From Asterochloris sp. CNOR1 (Eukaryota; Chlorophyta; Trebouxiophyceae; Trebouxiales; Trebouxiaceae), in the NCBI GenBank assembly GCA_963969365.1, contig OZ017761.1:124001-188000 (forward strand): a DNA stretch of 64,000 nt. The letters are read 5' to 3'. The position numbers were made by a program, and so were the translations under genes. Under the pieces are notes generated by a model that did no database searches, was not told the origin of the DNA, and saw only the letters and a program-made list of their open reading frames with translations. Position 1 is the stretch's first letter, and each line of letters starts with the position of its first letter. Positions 11,601 through 23,300 of this stretch are shown one piece after another.

Positions 11601-14600
11601 CCCCTGATACCTTCAGTTGTACGGTCCAACACCGGGGCCTGGCAGACACGCTCGCTGGCTTTTGCCTGAGGCACTGTGTGCGCTGTGCCACCGGGCAGAG
11701 CGCCACGCAGTCTGCCCCAGAGGCTCCGAGAGGGGCTGCCCGGCGTCTGTGCACCCCCAGCATGCGTGCCAGCAGGAATGGCTGCGGGGTCTGCCTGGTG
11801 CCCACTCTGCACCATGCGGGGCACAGGGGGACCTCGGGGTTGCTCATGCTGGTCGCCCCTGCTGGCGCCCGCCTCAGGCACCTCCTGCGCTGTGCCACCG
11901 GGCAGAGCGCCACGCAGTCTGCCCCAGAGGCTCTGAGACGGGCTGCCTGGCGTCTGGGCACCCTGCCCAGTCTGCGCCAGGAGGGGCCCAGGGCCGCCCG
12001 TGCCCCTCTGGGGCCTGGCAGCTGCAGGCTCTGGCGGCTCGGGCTCGGTCCACAGCTCTGCCACGGGCTCTGTGACTGCCAGCAGGCGCAGCTGATGCAT
12101 CGGCAGCCTGCAGGCAGACGTCACATTGGTTGAAGACAGGAGCTTTGCCTTCAGGCAGGCACCGGGACACATGGCTTGGCCGGCTGCACTGCGGGTGCAT
12201 TGGCAGCCTGGACGCAATTGTTGAGGCGGTAAAGACAGCAGGGTCCTCGGCAGAGAGGCACTGTAAGTAAAGGGGCTTGACCAGCCAGCACCTGCCAGCC
12301 AGCAGTCTGGGGAGTGCCCCAGAATATTGGTGACTTGTATCAATCTGGATCTAGGCAGACAGCAGGCATGGGCGATACATCTCCAGCGCGCAAAGAGGGG
12401 CAGACAGCTGCACACTTGCGGGGCCGCTGTTGTAAGGAGCATGTTGCCCACTTTCTGGAAAAGACACATCCTGCATGGTGTTAGCAGTGGATCGATGGTC
12501 TCATTACTGCAGGGGTGAACAGCCTGTAGGCGCAGTCAGTGCAATCCCAGTTTGCAGGCATAGGCGATGCAGTTCCAGCCTGCAGGAGAGAGGCAGGCAG
12601 CAGATGTATAAAACAGGTTGCCCAGGGGCAGGAAATCAACACTGTGAAGTGCAGGGCCCGCAGGGCCAGCTGGAGCCTGTCCAGCCTGCAGCGCAGAATG
12701 GTCTCAGACCATTTGCTGTGACTCCAACAGCCTGCAGGCATAGGCGGCGCAACTCCGGCCAACAGAAAGGGGCACACAGCTTCAGAGACAGGAAGAAGCC
12801 AGCCTATGGAGAGAGGCACACAACTATACAGAGAGGGGCACCTAGCTTCAGATACAAGAAGAAGCCAGCCTACAGAGAGGGGCACACAGCTTCAGATACA
12901 AGAAGAAGCCAGCCTACGGAGAGGGGCACACAGCTATACAGAGAGGGGCACACAGCTTCAGATACAAGAAGAAGCCAGCCTACAGAGAGGGGCACACAGC
13001 TTCAGATACAAGAAGAAGCCAGGGCGTCGGACCTGTGGAGGGGCAGGCCCCGTGGGAGGCAGGTGGTGCATGTCTAGCCTCTAGGGCAGATGAAGCAGCC
13101 ATTGAGATGATGGGTGCTTGACCAGCGTCAGCAGGGACAGGCCGTGCCTCCCCAACATGAGCACACCTCGGCAGCTGCTCCAGCGCCCCGAGGGCTGCGC
13201 TGGTGGGGCGCACCACCCCAGCCAGGTGCACCGTCAGGGCTTCGCCGCGCTGTGCCTGCCGGTGGGCCCGGGCGAAGGGGTGGGCGCCCGTCACACGGTG
13301 CCACTGCCGAAGCGACCAGGGGTAGTGCACCACCTGCAGACCCATGAGGGGCTCGTGAGGAGCAGTTGCTTGGACTGTGAGAGTGCTGGGCCCTGGGGCA
13401 GTGCACCACACTCTAGACACACCATTCTGACAGAGAGACAGAGAGACGGTCTCCTAGTGGATTTGTCGGGCTGCAGCACAGCTTCAGCCACTTAAAATGC
13501 ACGGCTCCGAGAGAAGCAACCAAGGTCACGCACCTTGACAGCCAGGAGTTCACCCTGCCGCTCCCAGCTGTGCAGGATGACGGGCAGGCGACGTGCGTGG
13601 GGCCCCATCATGTGCTGAGGCACCTGCTGCAGGGAGGTGAGCTGGCGAGCGCTGCGCCAGGCCACGACCGTCACGGCGCCTGCAGGCAACTGCACGGTGT
13701 GCCTTGTCAGGGAAGCAGAGCCTGACAAGGGTCTGTGTCAATCTGCAGCCACCAGCGCGGGGAGGCCACCTGCATTCGTGGATCACCGGGAAAGCACAGC
13801 TTGACCGGGGGTCAGTGTGCTCCTGCAGCCACCGGCTGCGGGAAGGCCAACTCCACCATGTGCCTTGTCAGGGAGTCCAGAGCCTCGCAGGGATCTGAGA
13901 TATCTGCACCACCTGCTGCGGGGAGGCCAATGCCATGCTGTGCCTCATCAGGCAAGCAGAGCCTGACAGGGGTCTGGGTGTTCCTGCAGCCACCTGCTGC
14001 GGGGAGGCCAGCTGGCGCCAGGCCAGATCTGCAGTGCCTTCCACAGGCAACTGACGGCTGTGTGCTGTCAGCAAGGGGCTGACAGTCGCTTGTGTGAGGT
14101 CCCGGACAGGCGCCTGTTGCAAGCCAGTCAGCCGGCAAGCGGCTACCGATACTCAGCCCTTCACGAGCCCTGCAGTGTGTCCATGCCAGCGTGTCGAAGC
14201 AGGTCCTGACAACAAGCTCTCCATGTGGTCGCTAGCCTGTGGCTCCTGCAGGTGGGTGCTGATGGCACTGCACCATGCTATGAATAGCTGATATGCCACT
14301 GCACCAGGCCAGAAACTCTCCAGTGACTGCACCAGACTGCAAGTGCCATGCCAATATACCAGACCCCTGGTGCTATGCCACGAGTGCTGCACCATGCCAA
14401 AAGTTCTTGGCACTGCACCAGGCCGTCAGTACTATGCCAAGCCAACACACCTGTAGGCTGTGCACTGTCAGCTCGAGGAGGCAGTGCAGGCAGGATGGTG
14501 TGTGTATGTGGTGTGCACGTGGTAATCATGCTTTTCCGCATGCATGGTCTCCCAGTGTCAGCCCTACAGGTCACCCAACCCTTGAGCTCATTCATGTCTC

Positions 14601-15417
14601 GGGGTTCAACCCGTCAGTAAGTGCTGGCCCTGTCTAGCACCTCTTGGACAGACATGAGCAGCAAGGCGACGCTGGACGCTACAGACTGGCTCCTCACTTG
14701 CCCCGGGGTTGTGTCAGGTCGAGACTGCAGTGTCCAGCGTGGCCGCACGCTGCATTGGTGTTGCCCGTGGTGTGTGGTGATGTCCAGCAGTCTCACATGT
14801 GCTAGCCTGCACCAGACCAGCCCGGTCAGGCGCATAGCCTGCTTGTGCTAATCTGCCCACCCACAACTAAGCCCTGCAGTTCCCAGCAGCATGTCCCATG
14901 ACTGCTGCAATTGCCTCCTGGCAAATGTGCAAGGCCTCCCCAAGGTGTAGTCTGCAGTGATGTGCAGTGCTCTCATGCGTGACACGGGCTTGCACAGTCA
15001 GCGGTGCCAGTGATGCCAGTGATGCTCAAGGCATGCTCTTATGACACATTCTGCCATCAGTTTGCAAGGCTCAACCTGGCAGTGTCCCCTACCAGCTGCA
15101 GGGCTCCCACCTGTCAGCAGTGCCAGCCCTGTCAGGCGCATGGCCTGCTTGTGCTCATCTGCCAGAGCACTGAGAGCCTCCAGCTGATGCCCATCCCAAA
15201 CCCTTGCTGACTTTTGCTGCCAGGCCAGTGATGAATAGATGTCAGGACCCTCATGGTTGGAGTGTTGCCCTGTACAACCCCTTGGTGACACCTGCTGGGG
15301 CTCTGCAGAGGCACATGAGCCTTGAGCACCCTGAGCTCTGGCCAAGACACTGCATTGTCCAGAGTTTGGATCACCTTGAGAATGAGCCTGTTGTTCTGTG
15401 GCATCTGGATCCGCCAT
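8606..15417 (-). CDS. C3orf33-like membrane-anchored SNase-fold protein with a long disordered insert, 747 aa, 8 exons
   Basis: Exons 15111-15417 (ATG at 15417), 13534-13679, 13167-13333, 11421-12107, 10392-10906, 9810-9982, 9059-9218 and 8606-8694 join in phase to 747 codons plus stop. After a Gln/Ser-rich start, residues near 95-125 form one hydrophobic helix (LTGLALLTGAVTVVAWRSAR), followed by an OB/SNase-like pattern (GELLAVKVVHYPWSLRQW, GEALTVHLAGVV), then about 400 residues of Pro/Ala/Gln-rich sequence, then the rest of the fold (LYAARQRHPLSLLWWRRDDV) and the terminal helix RLQQAEAAAMRQGLGLWARP typical of SNase-like domains. This layout (N-terminal TM, then split SNase-like domain) matches animal C3orf33. 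I see no SNase catalytic Arg/Glu set, so it is probably not a nuclease. The 10392 exon seems to end in a GC donor (gcaagcca). The assignment rests on pattern resemblance. Confidence 0.65.
9275..9450. repeat. Short tandem repeat, about 32 bp unit, in C3orf33-like intron
   Basis: The phrase ctggcaggccacagcatagg plus cggcaagc recurs about five times with decay. It lies wholly within the intron between exons 9059-9218 and 9810-9982. It gives misleading open frames on both strands. Confidence 0.8.
11237..11426 (-). repeat. 95-bp tandem pair spanning a C3orf33-like exon donor
   Basis: Two copies about 95 bp apart (starting near 11237 and 11332) share nearly all bases, including aaatcacatgtgtcttgtcc and agaagtacatcgta. 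The inner copy ends at the functional donor (exon begins at 11421); the outer copy has a decayed boundary at about 11326, exactly 95 bp away. This is the best-preserved boundary echo in the window. Confidence 0.9.
11655..11965 (-). repeat. In-frame coding duplication in the C3orf33-like insert
   Basis: Within exon 11421-12107 a segment of roughly 75 bp is repeated 209 bp apart. Both copies encode a QTPGSPS-x-SLWGRLRGALPGG motif in the same frame. Intact frame and near-identity suggest a recent duplication under coding constraint, and support this minus-strand frame over the long plus-strand open frames here. Confidence 0.85.
12760..13025. repeat. 44-bp minisatellite in C3orf33-like intron
   Basis: About five full units and one half unit of roughly 44 bp, built on gagaggggcacacagcttca followed by gatacaagaagaagccagcc. 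The units are nearly identical, so the array is young. It lies in the intron between exons 11421-12107 and 13167-13333. The array is open in several frames, which explains long repetitive ORFs on both strands. Confidence 0.95.
13745..14060 (-). repeat. Boundary echoes of a C3orf33-like exon acceptor, about 80-bp period
   Basis: The functional exon edge near 13623-13690 contains acctgctgcagggaggtgag and a ctgcag acceptor. Related blocks start near 13750, 13831, 13911 and 13992, i.e. at 80-81 bp steps after a first step of about 127 bp. The outermost copy also repeats gctggcg...ccaggcc and caggcaactg. They lie upstream of the exon in its own intron. Confidence 0.75.
14790..14860 (-). repeat. 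Boundary echo of C3orf33-like exon 1 end
   Basis: The exon 1 segment gtcaggcgcatggcctgctt (from about 15131) recurs as gtcaggcgcatagcctgctt (from about 14825) in the following intron, 306 bp away. If the usual spacing of about 100 bp applied, the copies between have decayed beyond recognition. Confidence 0.6.
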
Positions 15418-16030
15418 CAGACCACAGCTCTGTCCAGACACTGCTTTGATTCCCTTGCCCTTCTTGGGTCTAGAGCTCTTCAGCTCGGAACGCCTTCTGG
15501 GCTTGCCCAGATGCTGCACAGATTGAGGAGAGCTGCTCGTGTTTGGGCATGCTTGGGTGTTGCAAGACTCTTCTGGGATGCAGCAATGGCCATGGCACAG
15601 GCCCCTGCACAATCCTGCTCAGCTTGCTAGGCAACATGAACAGCCTGCTGGACATATATAAGTTGGGTCTGGGCAAGCAGTCCCCGGGGATGTTGCTGAG
15701 TGCTCTGCTGCTTGCTGGCCTTTGTGCTGCACAGCACTCGGCAATCACGCCCAGTTGATGTCACAATAGCTGCATTTATCTGATGTCAAGTTGTTGGCCC
15801 AGTGCACATTCCAACTATGTGTGGCTGGTTTGATGGTCGCCTGCTTGAGCTTACTCAGCTGGCACAGACCACTGCAGAGGGCTGGGCACTGTTGAGCTGC
15901 AATGAGGCAACTCTGTACACCACTGCGCCTTTACCGCTTCCTCTGACATGGCAGTCAACCACTGCCTGTCTACTGCCCAGAGTCATCAAGGGACACTGCT
16001 TGCATTCAGCTATCGTTCTGTTTTCAGGGT
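15418..16030. other. Intergenic: upstream of the C3orf33-like gene
   Basis: It lies between the proposed ATG at 15417 and the stop of the repeat protein at 16031, both minus. It should contain the promoter and 5' UTR of the C3orf33-like gene. The frame upstream of 15417 stays open to about 15612 but has no in-frame ATG that I trust. I see no RNA gene or repeat. Confidence 0.45.
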
Positions 16031-16981
16031 TCAGTCCAGTCTGTGCCCATTCATCACAGTGCTGCTTAGCACTTCATGGGGCACTTGCGAAGGAGCTGCT
16101 GAGCGCAGGACCATGTAAGAAGCTGTCATGGCTTTCACAATACACTGGGCAGAGGCCTCTGTTGTAACACGGCTTGAAAAGCCACTCCTGCGTGCCCACA
16201 GGTACAAAGTCAAGTGCCTCCTCTGCAAGGCTGCCTGGGTTGTCTCTTCCTGCCACGGGCAGCCGTGCTCATGGGCCCACCCCAGCATCGCCAGGTAGCC
16301 CCGCTTGGCTGCCGCTGTGCAAGTATCCACGCTCCAAGCACAACCTTGCTGGCGGGCCCATTGCAGTATGGCCAACTGGCCTCCTCCAGCTGCATAGGCC
16401 CACACACGCCAATCCCAGGCACAACCATGCTGGCGGGGCCATTGCAGTACGGCCAAGTGGCCTCCTCCAGCTGCATAGGCGCACACACGCCAATCCCAGG
16501 CACAAATTTGCCGGCGGGCCCATTGAAGCACGGCCAGGTGGCCCGCCAGAGCTGCATAGGCGCACACATGGAAGTCCCAGTCCCAGCCATGCTTCCTCAT
16601 CCACTTCAGTGTTGCCAACTGGCCGCCAAAAGCAGCAAACGCGCATGTCTCCTTCTCAAGGTGTATGGTCATGCCCTGCTCACATGCCCACATGAGGAAC
16701 ACCTGATGGCCACTCGCAGCTGCACTATAGATGTCATTTGCTTTTGTGCTCCAGGGGCACCCCTGGCTGAGAGCCCACTGCAGCACGGCCATGTGCTCCC
16801 CACGGGCTGCGGCTGAGCAGGTCTGGCAGTCCCAGGGGGCTTCTTTCTGCCTCAGCCATTGCAGGGCTGCCAGCCAGCCCTTGCCAGCTGCATACTTACA
16901 CAGACCACTGTCTAGCTGAGTTTCTGGTTGCCACTGCTCCTCAAGTTGTGTCAGGTACGCCTGCTCTGTCAGTCCTGGCAT
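16031..16981 (-). CDS. Ankyrin-like 27-residue repeat protein, about 316 aa
   Basis: An uninterrupted reading frame holding about nine units of 27-28 residues with the pattern CAYAAGGGHLAVLQWARQQG then CAWD. This repeat type (ankyrin-like, with a Trp-Ala/Leu-Arg core and a GCPWD-like turn) is common in algae, oomycetes and giant viruses and probably mediates protein binding. The three units coded at about 16350-16590 are nearly identical in DNA, indicating recent unit duplication. The ATG at 16981 is the first in frame; the frame is open further upstream to a possible acceptor (ctcag) near 17009, so an extra 5' exon is possible. It diverges from the quinone oxidoreductase gene. The binding partner is unknown. 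Confidence 0.8.
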   Translation of the reverse strand: MPGLTEQAYLTQLEEQWQPETQLDSGLCKYAAGKGWLAALQWLRQKEAPWDCQTCSAAARGEHMAVLQWALSQGCPWSTKANDIYSAAASGHQVFLMWACEQGMTIHLEKETCAFAAFGGQLATLKWMRKHGWDWDFHVCAYAALAGHLAVLQWARRQICAWDWRVCAYAAGGGHLAVLQWPRQHGCAWDWRVWAYAAGGGQLAILQWARQQGCAWSVDTCTAAAKRGYLAMLGWAHEHGCPWQEETTQAALQRRHLTLYLWARRSGFSSRVTTEASAQCIVKAMTASYMVLRSAAPSQVPHEVLSSTVMNGHRLD

Positions 16982-17399
16982 GTCACAAGCAGCCAGCCAG
17001 TTGATCAATGCCTGAGGTTAGCAGATGTTGCTCAGCCTCCACCTACTAGACATACATGATAAACCCTCACCTGCAACTGCCATGTCTGATGATCTCAGTC
17101 TCGGCGGCTTGTGGGTGGTAAAGGAAGTGACGGCAGTTTCATATCTGCACATGCCAGCTGCACCACAGTTTGCAACCTGGACTGAGTCGTGCTGAATAGT
17201 TGCTGGCTTGCTCTGACTGCCGGTGGTGATAGCAAGATTCACCTGTGGTTGCGTTTACGGCCTTCTGCAGTCCAGGCAGGAAACGAAGAGAGTGCGCAGA
17301 TCTGCAGAGCTTACTGCACGCCTGCACTCGAGTGCCTATCTGATCTCAAGTTTGAGTTCATTGCAAGTTCTGAAAGTCCCTCACCCGTGATCTCTCATC
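16982..17399. promoter_or_regulatory. Divergent upstream region of repeat protein and quinone oxidoreductase
   Basis: A stretch of 418 bp separates the two divergent start codons (16981 minus, 17400 plus). It must hold at least the oxidoreductase promoter. I see no clear TATA box and no repeat; part may be a 5' exon of the repeat protein. Confidence 0.45.
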
Positions 17400-20300
17400 A
17401 TGCGGGCTCTGGTTGTGCGCAAGCTGGGCAACCCAGTGCCATCATCCACAGAGAAGGTTCCCTATCAGGTCGTGGAGGACCACCCCACTCAGCAGGTGCT
17501 GCCTGCCAATGCAGTGCGGATCAAGGTGGCAGCAGCTGGCCTCAACTTTGCCGATGCCCTCCAAGTCCAAGTAAGCAGTGACCATGCATGCCTGCCCCCG
17601 CACTGTCAATCCCGTCTTGGCACACGCGTCAATGCAGCAATGCTGTCTGTGCTGGCCTGCTGATGAGCTGCAATCCAGATGAGCATGGTCTTCCTGCTGC
17701 TGCAGGGGCTGTACCAGGTCAAGCCACCCCTACCCTTCATTCCAGGAGCAGAGGTTTCAGGAGAGGTACTGGAGGCAGGCAGGGACGTGAGGACTCTCTC
17801 TGTGGGCGAGCAGGTCAGCACTTGAGGGAGTGCACATGGAGAGGGCCAGCCCATGTGGGCTTGGCCTGCCTCTACTGTGCAGAGCTCCTGTACCACCTGC
17901 TCATGTCGGCTTCCCAGCAAGAGTGCTGGCTTCTTGAGCTGCTCCAGCAGGCAGCTCAGTGGGTCAGCTGTCCAGCTCTGTTGCAGGTGTGCGCCGTGAC
18001 CCAGAACGGCGGGTTTGCCTCTGAGATCGTGGTGCGCGAGTCAGCTGTGGTCAAACTGCCTCCCCACTCAGATGTGGCGGCGGCAGCGGGCCTGCCTGTG
18101 GCCTTTGGCACAGCCCACCTGGCACTGAAGGAGAGGGCCAACCTTAAGGCAGGTGGGTCTGCAGCGTCTGTCACACAACTCTCAAACAGCCGAGCCCACA
18201 TGGGCAGTAAGCCTTGGAGGTGTGGTGGAGGAAACAATGTTGGTGAAGGACAGCACCACGCAATGGTGTCAGGAGGGGGGGGGGGGGGGGGGGGAGAGGG
18301 TAATTATGTGTGTGCATTGTGCATGCCAGCAAGTCTCCTGACTTGCTGTGTTTGGCTGCTTCAGCCACTTCGAGGGTTGTTTGTGGGTTTTGTGGGGCTG
18401 CGCTTGTATGGGTAAATGTGCCTCAGATAAGCTGCAGCGCTGTCAGTCAGCTGTACTGGGCCTGCCCATGGAGGGGTCTCTACCGCCCAGGCACTGGCCA
18501 CTCACCCCGTGCCTTCACAAACCGTGCTGAAAAGCCTGGACGCCTGGTCTGCAAGGCAGGACCACTGCTGCACGCTCCATCATTTAAGATGCTTGCTGGG
18601 CGAACCAATTTTCAGATGAACAAATGCTGTCGTGTAGCTTCATAGCGCATGCTCAGCATCACACCCTGGTGGCCTGCAGGGCAGACGGTGCTCATCCTGG
18701 GGGCGGGCGGGGGAGTCGGCATCGCAGCCGTGCAGATAGCCAAGGTGGGCAGGAGCATGCTGCAGCACAGTGCCGGGTACACGGAGAGACCCATGCCTGT
18801 GCCAGGGTGTTGTAAGGAGCTGAGTGGTACAGGAGCAAGCAGGCAGGGGGAGTAAAAAGCCAGACTGGGCTGGGCTGCTGTTTTCTGGATCTGTGGGCAA
18901 GACTGGGCAGCCTGGCTGGCCATCCGCGGCACCTGGTGTCATGGATCTTAGGCTCTGCTGATCATGAATGTGGGGCAGCCTGGAGTTCATGGAAGTTGCA
19001 AGGGCAGAGGTGCTGCCTGTTCTAGACCCAGGCACAAAGTTGGCAGCCATGCAGCGGCTGCCCTTTGCTTCTGGCGGAGGCTTTGTGTGACCCACAACCC
19101 TCACTGCAGCCGCCAGCCCAGCACACAGGCAGAGGCCCTGCGCCCACGTCTCTGACGTTCTGCACATGCCCAGGCAGCACAATCTGTCCCACCCCAGCTG
19201 CCATGGCATACTGCAGCTGGTTTTGGACAGCTTTCTATTGTCTGCAGTTCGTGCATCTCACAGCAACCTGTCAAATTGGCTCATTGCCTGCGCACTACCC
19301 CAAAGTGCACTGTCCAGCACTTGTAAGGCTGACTTTGCATTTACGCTGCGTAATGGGACAGCAGCAGACCAGTTCATGAGCGCTGTGCTGGGGGGCTGAA
19401 AATACTGCAAGGCAATGGTTTATTGTACAGCTCTGGTTCTGTCTCATGCATGGCATTGCAAGCCCCTGACCCAGTGCACACCGTACAGGTGACCCTGTCA
19501 GTGCCTGTTGATCTTAAGCTGCACTGGCAGCTCATGGACGGGCACATCTCACAAACTGCCTCTGGCCTGCGGGTCTGTTTGTGTTCTTGAGCAACCTGGG
19601 AGTCTGGGCCCACGATGGTCAGCAATCACACTGGCAGCAAGGCTTCTGATGACGAAGACAGACATTGGCAGCAGGGCTCAGGGCATGGGTAACAATGAAA
19701 GCCCCATCGCTGAAGCCTTGTGAAACAAGACACAGGCAACCGTGCTTATTGTGTCATGACTGTTTACCCTGAGCCCATCTCTCCAGTCTCAGCGCTGGTC
19801 ATCATTAGCTCTACTGGGAGCAGTTGGGCTCATGGTGGCCAGTGCTGACACTCACAACAGGGCTCAAAATGGGGTGATGACACAAACCCTGGGGGTCCTT
19901 TAAGGCACAGTGGCAAAGTCTGCACTTGTGGGTCCTGTGTAGGCGCAGGTGCGTAGCAGTGGCACTGAAATTGCCTCTGTGCCGCTGCTATGCACCTCAC
20001 CCACCCAGGACCTGAAAGGTGCAGGCTAGCTGTGCTTCTGGTTGTGAAGCACCCATCACTTTGCCATGAGACTGCACTTCAGCTGAGCATGCCTCAGCAG
20101 ACAGGTGCCTTGGCAGCTTGATTTAGGCCTCGTGATCAGCAAAGCTAGTCACGCCATGCAATCAAGTCGGCACACCGGCAATGCACCCTGGGGTCATAGG
20201 TGGGTAAGGAGCATTGCAGTGAGAGTGCCTCAGTGCCACTGCTATGCACCTCACCCACTCCTGACTTTGGATGCAGGCTGGCTATGCTTCTGTTTGTAAA

Positions 20301-23300
20301 GCACCAACAACTCTGCCATGGCACCGCACTTCGGCTGAGCATGCCTCAGCAAACAGCCGCCTGGCATTATTGGGGCCTCTTGATCAGCATGGCTAGTCGC
20401 TGTGCCAGTCCTCTGGCAATTTGATGAGCGTGGCTCGTGCTCACCAGCCAGTGTGGGCGGCGTCAGGCAGATCCCTAACTGCAGTTCCACTCAGCGGTAT
20501 CGTAAGGCACTGTCATACCATCGTCAGCTCAATGCTTGTCTTGACTCATACCGCCTCCCCGAGATGGAGGGTGCAGGTGGAATACTGGTGGGTGCATCAA
20601 CCTGCACCCACCATCTCAGGGGGCCTGACATTGACCCACAGCAATTCAGGTCACAGCCTGCAAGGCGTGATCAGGGCTCATCCCACCCAGCACACCTGAG
20701 CCAGAGAGTCTGGGGGTGTTGCCTTCCAACAGGCAGCTGCAAGGGCTGGGACAACAGCCCTGCATAGCGCATACTGTTACTTCTTCTAGCTCTTCCTGCA
20801 AGGCAGGAAACCCCCTGCAGAGTTGCAATACAGGGCTTGCCTGTCGCCTCAGCTCTGCCTGCCCTGTTGCATATGAGGCCAAAGAAGGGGACCCAGCACC
20901 ATCAGGTATCATCCAGCAGCTTCACTCCATTTAGTCACCACCTGCAGATCCTGGGAGCCAAGGTCATTGCTGTGGCGCGGGGGGCCAAGAAGGCAGAGGT
21001 GCTGTACCAGTTGGGAGCAGATGTTGTCATCGACACCTCCGGCCCAGGGATCGTGGAGCGCAGCAGCACTGAGTCGGCGGGCAAGGCCAAGGCCAGGGCC
21101 AAAGCAGCTCAGCAGCAGCAGCAGAGCAGGATGGCTGACAGCAAACAGCTGGATCCTGCAGGTGGGTGAGGGCCCCTGCTGCTGTCTGGGACTCAGCCGG
21201 GATGCCACTGCCAAGATACTGGAGGAGGGGGGCGGCTCCACTCACTTGCCGACCTCTGTTTGGTGATGCAAGGAGCTACAGCCTTTGGCTACTGTTGCTG
21301 CCCATGCCAGACGGCATGGGGCTTTTGAGTATGCGCACTGCCAAGGCGGCTGCAGCCACCTGAGTGCATGTGATTTGTGAGCCCAACCTGTCAATAGAAA
21401 TGCAGCCCCCGAGTGCATCCTGCTCTCAGAATGCGGTGCTGATTTAGGTGCAGCTGCCTGTAAGCATGCTGCTTTGTGAGCATATCCTGTCATTGCAGAC
21501 GCAGTTGCCCAGTGAATGGTGCTGTTTGAGAATGCGCTGCTCATGCAGCTGCACTTACTTTGTGCAAGAATCTGGCTCAAGTACTGTGCCCAATTGGCTG
21601 CACATGAGCTGAGACACACACTGTGCATGTGGCTTTGGCCACTTATGCTGCACTGAAGGGCATGGCGAGCTAAGTCTGCTGGTGCCAGGGTATCTCAACT
21701 CCCACTGACCCAGCTTTGGCTGGCGCAAAACAGGCCAGAGCACCTCAGCGCTGACTGATCCATCACTGACTGCAGAGGAGGGTTATGGTGCCCTGGGTGG
21801 TCCACCGCAGCAGCCGACGCTGCGCAACTTTGTGAAGCAGGTCGCACCCAAAGGTCAGCCTGCTCTCATCTGGTTGCAGTATATCAGATTCTTGGTTCAA
21901 GCATAGCTTGCTCACAAGCATCAGAATGCACGCCGCCAGCCTTGTGTAAGGGTTTGACCCCTTGTTATAAGGCATTTCTGCAAGGCAACTTCGCTCTCAC
22001 ATCTTCACTGCACTGTTACTTCATGAACTCCCTTGAGGGGACTTGAGGCGTCTTGAGCTTAGTGCCAGTTCTCCAAGTGTTTAGTGCATCACCATAGCAC
22101 TTTGTGCAGTGTGCACATAAGAAGTGCTCAGGTAGTATGGCAGGCTTTGTGTGCAGCCATGCCGTCTCAGCGTAATGCTGGCAGCAGGAACCATCAAGCT
22201 GCAAAGTGTGAAGGTATAACGCTCCAAAAGGCTTGTCAAACCTGCTTGTGTCAACTGCAGGCGTGGACGTGGTGTTTGACACTGTGGGTGGCACAGCCTT
22301 TGCTGAGTCCCTCAAAGTGGTCAAGTGGGGTGCCCACATTCTCATCATTGGCTTTGCCAGCGGCTCGATACCTAAAGTGAGGCTAAAGCGCGATGCTGAT
22401 TGGGCTCTGGTGTTGCTCCGCACAAGTGTTCTCCCTAAGGATGTTCTGCACAGATGACTTCCTAAGGGGTACAATGTTTTGAAAAGTCAAGCTGGGTAGC
22501 ACACTGCTGCTGCCATGCCTGCAGCGGGCTCATCAGTAGCAGTGCTGGGTGCATGCCCAAGTGCTGGCAAATCGTTCGCTGCCCATGTGGCTGACGTTCC
22601 TGCCCTCTGCTCCAACAGCGTGTTGCGCAGGTCATTGCAGCAGCCGACATTGCACTCTGCGCCTTGGCTGAGCGCTGTGCTTGACGCTTAGCTGCTGACG
22701 CGTGGGTGACCTCAAGTCAGGATCTCTGGTTTCCTTGCAGCTTTTGGCTTGCCCTGCCAGTAGACTCAGTATGACTGATGGTGCATAGCATCTCAAGGCA
22801 GCCTGCAGAGGCACAGCGCCCCACCAGATCTGTGTTGCTAGCAGATGCCTGCCCTGGTGACACTCTTTAAATAACTTCATATTGGGCATCTGAATGATGC
22901 CCAAAGTAGTGCTGTGCACGCTTCCAGATCCCTGCCAACAATCTGCTGGTCAGGAACATGGTCATGCATGGGACCCTCTGAGACAGTCACCAGAAGCACT
23001 CGTCCTGACGCATACCATGTGCACTGCAGATTGCTGCCAACATCGCGCTGGTCAAGAACCTCACGGTGCATGGCATCTTCTGGGGCAGCCACCAGATGTA
23101 TGAGCCCCGCATCTTCAGGCGCACCCTGGAGGAGTCGGTGCAGTGGCTGGGACAGGGCAAGTTGCAGGTCCCAGTCTCGCACAGGTGAGCTGCAATATGT
23201 GGTTCCCAACTGGCTCAAAATGACGCAACCAGGCCTCATTCTGCCTGGCACTGCCACAGCCTTGTTGCTTTTTGACAGTTGAAGATGCCCTTTTGCCTGG

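Noticed and set aside
11411-12133. 240-codon plus-strand open frame
   Set aside because: It is antisense to the C3orf33-like exon 11421-12107, whose frame links in phase to neighbours and contains a coding duplication. The GC-rich sequence keeps the opposite strand open.
12760-13025. CRISPR-like regular repeat
   Set aside because: Units are head-to-tail with no unique spacers, in a eukaryotic intron.
12475-13077. Repetitive 200-codon frame (ERGTQLYREGH-like)
   Set aside because: Produced by the 44-bp intronic minisatellite; no start context or homology.
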